Assembly: GCA_009838975.1 (NCBI GenBank)
Contig: VXQO01000148.1
Span: 1-44,287, forward strand
Source of the DNA: Gemmatimonadota bacterium
GTDB taxonomy: Bacteria > Gemmatimonadota > Gemmatimonadetes > Longimicrobiales > Gaopeijiaceae
Reading direction: 5' to 3'
Length of the DNA: 44,287 nucleotides
Made by a program: the position numbers and the translations under genes. The notes under the pieces are model-generated. The model ran no database searches and was not told the DNA's origin. It saw nothing but the letters and a program-made list of their open reading frames with translations. Position 1 is the stretch's first letter. Each line of letters starts with the position of its first letter. Positions 6,544 through 13,032 of this stretch are shown here, in pieces.

Positions 6544-9528
6544 ATGGGCAAGGACAAGCTCCCGCGCATCCCGAGCTTTGCCGAGCTGGGGATCAGCGAA
6601 GACGAGATAGAGGAGCTCGAGCGCGAGATCGCTGACGAGGTTGCCGCGCGCAAACGGCGCGAAACCGGCGAGGGTGCGCCTGCGGAAGGGCCGCCACCCG
6701 GTCCGGGTAGCTCCTCCCCGCCTGGCTCCGGCCGCGCTTCCGGCGGCCCGGATCGCGCCTCCGACACGGCGCCCGGGCGAACGCCCGAGGTCGGTCGAGC
6801 CGAGGGCGAGCAGAAAGCCCGCCCGGCCGAACGCAAGCGCCGGGCCGCGCAGGCGCGGAGCGAGGCCCGGAAGAAGCGGCTGGAGGCGCGGAAGGCGCGG
6901 AAGTCCGAGCGGCAGCGCAAGGCTCAGGCAGCCAGGGAGGCCAGGCGAGCCATGCGGGCGGACCGCGCCCTCGCGGCCGGTCAGGCGGCTCAATCCGAGC
7001 CGCATCCGGCGCCGGCGCCGTGGGGCGGCCTGCGTGGCCCGTTGACGCTCGTTGTCCTTCTGTTGACAGCCTGGCTTTCCAGTTCCTATCGGGCGATGCC
7101 CGCGCCAGTCCCGGCCACCGCGCCGGACTCCCTCTTCTCTTCGGGGCGGGCGATGGCACACCTGGTGCGGATCGCCTCGGAAGCGAGGCCGCCCGGGTCG
7201 CCCGCCCACGCGCGGGTTCGCGAGTACCTGGTGGACGAGCTTCGCCGCCTCGGCCATGAGCCCGAGGTCCAGACATCGACTTCGGTCGTTTCGGGCTCGG
7301 GTTCCGCGCGGGCGGCCACCGTCCGGAACGTGCTGGCAAGGATCCCTGGATCGGAACCCGGCGGGCGGGCGGTGCTGGTCACCGCGCACTACGACAGCCG
7401 GGAGATCGCGCTGGGCGCGGGCGACGACGGCTCGGGAGTGGTCGCGATCCTCGAGTCGCTGAGGGTGCTGGGGGTGCGGGAGCAGCTTCGCAACGACCTG
7501 ATCGTGCTGATCACCGACGGCGAGGAACTCGGGTTGCTGGGCGCGCGGGCATTCGTCGACGAGCATCCCTGGATGGACGACGTCGCGGTCGTCGTGTCAA
7601 TCGAAATGCGGGGCGGCGGCGGCGCCTCGATCATGTTCGAGACCGGTGAGAACAACGGCTGGGTGGTCGAGCAGCTGCGCCTGGCGGATCCCTACCCCTC
7701 CGCGAACTCGGTGAGCTACGAGATCTACCGGCGCATGCCCAACGACACGGACTTCACGCCGTTCAGGGAAGCGGGCCGGCAGGGGCTGAACTTCGCGGCC
7801 CTGGGCCGGCCGCATGTGTATCACCAAGTCTACGACTCTCCCGGCAACCTGTCGGAAGCCACGGTGCAGCATCACGGCGAGCACGCCCTCGCCATGCTGC
7901 GGCACTTCGGAAACGTGGATCTGACCGCCGTCGACGCCCCGAACGTGAGCTACATCTCCGTACCGTATCTGGGGCTGGTGACATACGGCACGGTCTGGAT
8001 CTGGGTGCTGGGGATCGTTGCGGTGCTGCTGTGGGTGGCCCTGTTCGTCGCGGGGAGGCGATTCGGGGCGCGGACGGGGGCGGTGCTGATCGCCCTGCTC
8101 GCTTCCCTGGCGTATCTGGCCATGTCGGGTGCTCTGGCCCGGTACCTCTTCGAATGGCGCAGCGGGGCCCACCCCGAACTGGGTGCGTTGCACGGGGGCG
8201 CGTTCCATGTGGAAGGATGGTACGTCCTGGCGATCGTTTGCGCCGCGCTTTCGCTTGCAGCCCTGGTGGCCGGCGTGCTCAGGGTGTGGCTGACGGCGGC
8301 CGAGGTGGCCACGGGCGCGTTGATCGTGCCGGTGGGATTGGCCGCCGCCGCGACCGCGATGTTCCCCATGGCCGCGATGAACCTGCAGTGGCCCTCGATC
8401 GCGGCTTGCATCGGTGGCCTGGCGGTGGTGGGACTGGCTCGCGGGCGTCCGATGGGGCTTCTGCGCTGGGTCTTCGTGCTGCTGGCAGCAATCCCTGTCG
8501 TCGTGGTGTTCACCCCGCTGACCGAAGCGGTCTGGATGGCGATGGGGCTGGAACTGGCGGTATGGCTCGCGGTGCTGATCGGGATCGCCTTCATCGCGCT
8601 CCTCCCCGCGCTTGAAGTCCTGCGCGAACCGAATGGATGGTGGGCACCGGTTGGTGTTCTGATGGCGGGCGGCGCGTTCCTCGCGGTGGGCATGTCGACC
8701 GCAACCCCGTCCGCGGACCGCCCTGCGCCCTCCACGCTCGTCTACGCTCTGGATCATGAGACCGGATCCGCCTGGTGGGGCACGGACCCGTCGCGGGACG
8801 GCTCCGATCCGGGAGTCGCGTGGGCAACGGTAGTGGCCGGGCCGTTCGACGCGGCATCAGCGGCCGATTCCCTGCGGGGCTTCGCTCCCTCGGGGCGCGG
8901 CTACGCGGTTGCACAGGCCGAGGCGGTGGACGCGCCGCTGCCCTCGGTCTCGGTCGTGGCCGATTCGGCCAGCGCGGCCGACGTGCTGCGCCTCTCGGTC
9001 ACCTCGGCCATCGGCGCGGAAATGATGCTCTTCCGCTTTGACGGTGACGCCCCACGGCCGACGGCGGTGAACGGCCGGGAGCTTCCCGCAGGCGCCGGCT
9101 GGACGAGCGTCGAGCACTGGGGCGCCCCCGAAGGCGGAGTGCTCCTGGATTTCCCTGGTGGCCCCGGCGACGATCTCGTGGGCTTCACGATCGTGGAACA
9201 CCACCTGCGCCCCGGCGAGCTTGTGGGCGCGGATCGCTTCCGGCGCCCGTCGGAGCTGGCACCGAACATACGCACCCTTTCCGACCGGGCCATGATTCGG
9301 ACGAGGGTTACGGTGGATCCGGCGACGGGCGAGGTGCGGTTCTCAGGCCCCGCCGATCCTGCGGAACAAGCCGCCACCGAGCCCGGTACCGCTACGGATA
9401 CGGACCCAACGCCCGCGGGCGATTCAGCCGACGTGGTGGAGGCCGACACGGCGCAAGCGGATACAACCGGCGCGTCCGCTCGGGACACCATCCCGCACCC
9501 GGGCACGCCGATGCCTGCCAGAAAGTAA
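6544..9528 (+). CDS. Membrane M28-family aminopeptidase with cytoplasmic charged tail
   Basis: A 994-residue polytopic peptidase. Residues 1-160 are an acidic helix (GISEDEIEELEREIADEVAA) followed by a Pro/Gly linker and a long Arg/Lys/Ala/Glu-rich helix. A transmembrane segment lies at about 165-182 (LTLVVLLLTAWLSS). The M28 domain (about 195-455) retains the di-zinc ligands: H282 in AHYDS, D294 in AGDDGSG, E327/E328 in DGEELG, and H427 in VYHQVYDS. Several further membrane helices follow at about 480-740, then a soluble C-terminal domain ending in a Thr/Asp/Ala-rich tail. The layout recalls eukaryotic ERMP1/Fxna-type M28 proteases. It probably trims peptides outside the membrane. A G-rich ribosome site precedes the ATG. 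Confidence 0.9.
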   Translation: MGKDKLPRIPSFAELGISEDEIEELEREIADEVAARKRRETGEGAPAEGPPPGPGSSSPPGSGRASGGPDRASDTAPGRTPEVGRAEGEQKARPAERKRRAAQARSEARKKRLEARKARKSERQRKAQAAREARRAMRADRALAAGQAAQSEPHPAPAPWGGLRGPLTLVVLLLTAWLSSSYRAMPAPVPATAPDSLFSSGRAMAHLVRIASEARPPGSPAHARVREYLVDELRRLGHEPEVQTSTSVVSGSGSARAATVRNVLARIPGSEPGGRAVLVTAHYDSREIALGAGDDGSGVVAILESLRVLGVREQLRNDLIVLITDGEELGLLGARAFVDEHPWMDDVAVVVSIEMRGGGGASIMFETGENNGWVVEQLRLADPYPSANSVSYEIYRRMPNDTDFTPFREAGRQGLNFAALGRPHVYHQVYDSPGNLSEATVQHHGEHALAMLRHFGNVDLTAVDAPNVSYISVPYLGLVTYGTVWIWVLGIVAVLLWVALFVAGRRFGARTGAVLIALLASLAYLAMSGALARYLFEWRSGAHPELGALHGGAFHVEGWYVLAIVCAALSLAALVAGVLRVWLTAAEVATGALIVPVGLAAAATAMFPMAAMNLQWPSIAACIGGLAVVGLARGRPMGLLRWVFVLLAAIPVVVVFTPLTEAVWMAMGLELAVWLAVLIGIAFIALLPALEVLREPNGWWAPVGVLMAGGAFLAVGMSTATPSADRPAPSTLVYALDHETGSAWWGTDPSRDGSDPGVAWATVVAGPFDAASAADSLRGFAPSGRGYAVAQAEAVDAPLPSVSVVADSASAADVLRLSVTSAIGAEMMLFRFDGDAPRPTAVNGRELPAGAGWTSVEHWGAPEGGVLLDFPGGPGDDLVGFTIVEHHLRPGELVGADRFRRPSELAPNIRTLSDRAMIRTRVTVDPATGEVRFSGPADPAEQAATEPGTATDTDPTPAGDSADVVEADTAQADTTGASARDTIPHPGTPMPARK

Positions 9529-9538
9529 TGCCCACATG

Positions 9539-9552
9539 ACATTATGTAATGT
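9539..9552. promoter_or_regulatory. AT-rich palindrome before the DUF5715 gene
   Basis: ACATTA-TG-TAATGT lies in the 36-nt gap between the M28 stop and the next start, conspicuously AT-rich against the local background. It could be an operator or part of a promoter. It is too short and isolated to be more specific. Confidence 0.3.
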
Positions 9553-9564
9553 TTACTTGACTAG

Positions 9565-10437
9565 ATGATGAACACTGGCCGTTCAACGGCGCTTCGATTC
9601 ACGGCCGGATTGACGGTGGCCGCGGCGCTGCTCATCACCTCGTGCGGCAGAATGGAACGGGAGCGGGAGGCGGCCGTGGAGGCGGCCAGGATCGCCACGG
9701 CGACGGAGATCGAGCATGCCCTGTCGCAGGCGCTCGCCCTGACGGACCAGGAGGCGGACAGAGCCGAGGACATTCTGTCTCCCCTTCCGGTCATGACACC
9801 GGCCCGGGAGGAGGCACTCCGCCGCTTTCGCAACGCGTCGCACGTGGCGCGCGCCCGCGACCTCGGCGTGCGGGTAGCGGACCGTGGCGCCAGGGACTCG
9901 CTTCTCGCGGCAGGGCGGCTGGTTCAGCTCGAAGACAGCACCGCTCACTGGATCGTTCGTCCCGGAGTGTCCCCTGCCTACGTCGTTCCCCACGTTCCGG
10001 TCCTGCTCGAGCAACTGGGCGGGCGGTTTCAGGAACGCCTCGCGGAGATGGGACTTCCGCCCTACCGAATCGAGGTCACGAGCGCACTTCGCACGTCGCA
10101 GAGGCAGGCACGGTTGCGGCGTTCGAACCCGAATGCGGCAGCCGGCGTAAGCTCACACGAGTTCGGCACCACCGTCGACCTCTCCTACGCCGCGTTCGCA
10201 CCACCGGCAGAGCGACCGCCGGAGGTTCTGGCCCGCGTGCCCGCGGAACTCGTGCCGCACGTCGAACGGATCGTGGATCTGGCGCTGGAATCGGTCTCGG
10301 CCCGGAAGTCCCGCGAACTGGGAGCCATCTTCAGCCAGGTGCTCCTGGAGGCGCAGTCCGAAGGGCTGGTCCTCGTGATCTATGAACGGCAGCAGACGAT
10401 CTATCACCTCACCGTGGCGAGGCCGCTGGCGGATTGA
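9565..10437 (+). CDS. M15-like (DUF5715) lipoprotein, putative peptidoglycan carboxypeptidase
   Basis: A 290-residue lipoprotein. The N-terminus has a hydrophobic signal ending in the lipobox LITSCG, then a Glu/Ala-rich helical stretch. The C-terminal half carries the D-Ala-D-Ala-peptidase-like signature: IEVTSALRTSQRQARLRRSN, then VSSHEFGTTVDLSY, in which His and Asp match two M15 zinc ligands, and finally TIYHLTVA with a possible third His. This is the pattern of the DUF5715 family as I know it. It would cleave peptidoglycan stem peptides in the periplasm. Two consecutive ATG codons (9565, 9568) could both serve; there is no strong ribosome site, so the start is less certain than the product. 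Confidence 0.8.
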   Translation: MMNTGRSTALRFTAGLTVAAALLITSCGRMEREREAAVEAARIATATEIEHALSQALALTDQEADRAEDILSPLPVMTPAREEALRRFRNASHVARARDLGVRVADRGARDSLLAAGRLVQLEDSTAHWIVRPGVSPAYVVPHVPVLLEQLGGRFQERLAEMGLPPYRIEVTSALRTSQRQARLRRSNPNAAAGVSSHEFGTTVDLSYAAFAPPAERPPEVLARVPAELVPHVERIVDLALESVSARKSRELGAIFSQVLLEAQSEGLVLVIYERQQTIYHLTVARPLAD

Positions 10438-10473
10438 GTCGGGGGGGGGCCGGCGGACTGAAACGCCCCCGAC
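10438..10473. terminator. Hairpin between convergent genes
   Basis: GTCGGGGG with extra Gs on the left and GCCCCCGAC on the right (10465-10473) form a G/C stem directly between the DUF5715 stop and the acetamidase stop. The location between convergent genes fits a bidirectional terminator. There is no U-tract. Confidence 0.55.
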
Positions 10474-10474
10474 C

Positions 10475-11491
10475 TCAGAAGATCGACTTGGGCATATGCA
10501 TGCTCACGAGCATGTGCGGCACGTCCACCGTCTCCGAGATCTTCAGGTCGCCCGCGATCGAGCAGAGCACGTAGGCTTCCTCGCGCGTGAGCCCGTGCGC
10601 CGCCACCAGGTAGTCGATCATGTAGCGGGTCGCCTTGCGGGCCGCCTCGTCGATGGTGGTGGCGAAGCCGGTCACGGCGTAGTACTCGTCGGTCTCGTAC
10701 TGGGGCTCGACCATCCCCCGCGTGTTTTCCATGACCTCGACTTCCAGGACGACGCGCATCGGTGCCTCGATGGCCGAACCGGACACCTCGCCGTCGCCCT
10801 GGGCCGCGTGCGCGTCGCCGATCGAGAAGAGCGCGCCCTCCACCTGCACGGGGAAATAGACGGTGGTTCCGGCGATCATGTGGCGGTTGTCCATGTTGCC
10901 GCCGTTGGTCCGGGGCGGGATGGTCACCAGCATGGAATCGGTCGCGGGCGCCACCCCCATGACCCCCGCGAACGGGGCCAGCGGAATCGTGATGTCGTCG
11001 TTGAAGCGGACTTCCGTCGCTCCCGGCTCCATCGGGAAGCCTCGGAGCCAGGGCCCGGGAAAGTCCTCGGGCAGGAAGCCGAAGCCGGGGAAGATGCCCG
11101 CCCATCCCCAGCCCTGCACCTCGATCTCGTGCAGCGTCACCGCGAGCAGGTCGCCCGGATTCGCGCCTTCGACCTGGATGGGGCCCGTGAGGGCGTGGAT
11201 CAGGTCGAAGTTGACGTTGGGCAGGTCTTCGGCCGTCGTCAACTCGGTGATCTGGCCGTCCGAAGCTTCCTTGGTGAACACCTCGACCACTGCTCCGGAG
11301 GGGACCGTCAGCTGCGGCGGTATGGTCGAACTCCAGCGGTTGTGCGAGTTCTCGGAGCCGAGCGTGAACTGTGGCGCCGGGGTCTCGGCGGCGGCGGTGG
11401 CGGCCTGGTCGGCAACGGGCTCGATATCGCAGGCGCCGAGGGCCAGACAACACACGAGGAATCCGGCGGCGGGGATCGACTTGGCGGACAT
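10475..11491 (-). CDS. Acetamidase/formamidase-family lipoprotein
   Basis: A 338-residue member of the FmdA/AmdA family, which hydrolyses short amides to acid plus ammonia. The N-terminus is a lipoprotein signal with lipobox LGAC (about residues 18-21), so the enzyme is anchored outside the cytoplasm, unlike classical cytosolic formamidases. Family motifs are visible: HNRWSSTIPPQLTVPSG, VEGANPGDLLAVTLHEIEV, IPPRTNGGNMDNRHMIAGT, VYFPVQVEGALFSIGDAHAAQGDGEVSG and the C-terminal EAYVLCSIAGDLKISETVD. GGAAGGAG is 7 nt before the ATG. The gap to the upstream aminotransferase on the same strand is 32 nt, so they may form an operon. Substrate is unproven. Confidence 0.93.
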   Translation of the reverse strand: MSAKSIPAAGFLVCCLALGACDIEPVADQAATAAAETPAPQFTLGSENSHNRWSSTIPPQLTVPSGAVVEVFTKEASDGQITELTTAEDLPNVNFDLIHALTGPIQVEGANPGDLLAVTLHEIEVQGWGWAGIFPGFGFLPEDFPGPWLRGFPMEPGATEVRFNDDITIPLAPFAGVMGVAPATDSMLVTIPPRTNGGNMDNRHMIAGTTVYFPVQVEGALFSIGDAHAAQGDGEVSGSAIEAPMRVVLEVEVMENTRGMVEPQYETDEYYAVTGFATTIDEAARKATRYMIDYLVAAHGLTREEAYVLCSIAGDLKISETVDVPHMLVSMHMPKSIF

Positions 11492-11523
11492 TGGTCAACT
11501 CCTTCCCGATGGTGAGTCGTTCG

Positions 11524-12816
11524 CTACACGGACAGTCCCCGGAATGCGTCCACGAGACGGTCTATCTCGGCCGTCGTGTTGTAGACGTGGGTCGAAATCC
11601 TGATGGCATTGTGCCCGTCGCGCTGGTGCTCGTCAATGTGGATCCGGGCGCGCTCGGCGATCAGTGACACGGCCTCGACCGCGTCGAGCCCCTCCAGCTC
11701 GAAGATGGTCGAACCCGGGCACGAGGTGGCGCGGTCGGGCCCGCTCAGCAGGGTCACGCCCCGAGTTTCACGAAGCCGCTGCTTCAGGTGGTCGGACAGG
11801 TGGCGCGTCCGTGCCGCCACATGTTCCAGCCCCAGCGTCTCGAAGAAGTCCAGCGTCGCGGCCAGCCCCGCCCGTACCGGCAACCCGATCGTCCCCGGCG
11901 GCTGGTAGGCGGGCGCGTCCACGGTGGCGTCGTGCGCGAACGCCGAATGCACCCGGTCCCGCACGCCCCGCCGCACGTAGAAGACACCCGTGCCCATCGG
12001 TCCCAGCAGCCACTTGTGCAGGCTGGCCGAGTAGGTGTCGCACGCCAGGGCGTGCAGATCGACCGGGAACATCCCGACCGCCTGCGCTCCGTCCACGTGG
12101 CTGACGATCCCGCGCTCGCGCGCCAGCGCACAGAGATCCGCGACCGGGTAGAGGTGCCCGCCGCGCGTCACATGGCAGAACGCCAGCACCCGCGTCGCGG
12201 GGGTCAGCGCCTCCTCCACCAGGCCAACGACCTGTTCCCCGCTCTCGAACGGGCTGGGGATGAAGACCGTGTTCACCTTCACACCGTCACGCTGTGCACG
12301 GAATTCCCAGGGCCGCCGCCCGGCCGGATGCTCCTGGCTCGTCACCAGAACCTCGTCACCCGGCCGTAGCCGCACCCCGACGGCCCCCATGTGCAGCGCC
12401 TCAGTCGCATTCCGCGTGAGCGCGATCTCGTCCGGCTCCGCGCCCAGCAGCGCCGCAAGTCCCGGAACCACGCGGTCGGCAATGACCCGGCCCAGGTCGT
12501 TCTTCCCCCGCAGCGGTTCACGCGACAGCGCCTCGTAACCGACAGCCACGGACTCGGCGACCGACGCGGGAGGCATGCCCAGACTGGCGTTGTTCATGTA
12601 CGCCGTGCCGGGCTCGAGGATGAAATGATCCCGTACGTCCGTCCACGCAACGTCGTCGACGCCGTCGGGGCGGGACAGCTCGGGGCGCCTGCCGGAGCCG
12701 GCCGGCTCGGATGCGGGAGCGCAACCAGCCAGTGGCGCCCCTGCCAGCCCGGCGGCGCCGGCGTGGAGGAAGCTGCGGCGAGTGAGTCGGTGAGCCCGGT
12801 GGGATGCCATGCGCAT
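11524..12816 (-). CDS. Tat-exported class V aminotransferase-like PLP enzyme
   Basis: A 430-residue fold-type I PLP enzyme related to isopenicillin-N epimerases and cysteine desulfurases. The N-terminus MRMASHRAHRLTRRSFLHAG is a twin-arginine signal, followed by a good lipobox LAGC, so a lipid-anchored exported enzyme is predicted. PLP-site features: NATEALHMGA, HVTRGGHLYPV, SHVDGAQAVGMFPVDL, and the Schiff-base lysine in YSASLHKWLLGPMGTG at about residue 268. The C-terminus has NAIRISTHVYNTTAEIDRL. The reaction cannot be fixed from sequence (racemase, lyase or aminotransferase). The ATG at 12816 or the internal ATG at 12810 could start it. It is divergent from the SusC gene. Confidence 0.9.
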   Translation of the reverse strand: MRMASHRAHRLTRRSFLHAGAAGLAGAPLAGCAPASEPAGSGRRPELSRPDGVDDVAWTDVRDHFILEPGTAYMNNASLGMPPASVAESVAVGYEALSREPLRGKNDLGRVIADRVVPGLAALLGAEPDEIALTRNATEALHMGAVGVRLRPGDEVLVTSQEHPAGRRPWEFRAQRDGVKVNTVFIPSPFESGEQVVGLVEEALTPATRVLAFCHVTRGGHLYPVADLCALARERGIVSHVDGAQAVGMFPVDLHALACDTYSASLHKWLLGPMGTGVFYVRRGVRDRVHSAFAHDATVDAPAYQPPGTIGLPVRAGLAATLDFFETLGLEHVAARTRHLSDHLKQRLRETRGVTLLSGPDRATSCPGSTIFELEGLDAVEAVSLIAERARIHIDEHQRDGHNAIRISTHVYNTTAEIDRLVDAFRGLSV

Positions 12817-12923
12817 GCGTCCCGGATCAAGGGGAATGTCGGAACCGGGACACTACAGCGGACGGCGGCCCTGCCGCCAGCCCAGCCGCGCACACATGCC
12901 ACATTCTGCCCGGCCATCTCTGA

Positions 12924-12957
12924 GTAGCGATATGGATACAATGACGTATATTGCTAC
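12924..12957. promoter_or_regulatory. 34-bp dyad in the SusC/aminotransferase divergent promoter
   Basis: GTAGCGATAT (12924-12933) and ATATTGCTAC (12948-12957) are inverted repeats with one G/A mismatch, separated by 14 nt that contain a nested CAAT...ATTG. It lies in an AT-rich island about 76 nt before the SusC start. It is probably an operator or promoter element for the SusC/SusD operon; no promoter box is unequivocal. Confidence 0.5.
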
Positions 12958-13032
12958 CCATACATACCGGTTCGGAGCTCCCGGCCCGGGTTGAGGCGGG
13001 AGTTCTCCGTACCACTGCAGGAGGAGGTACGG

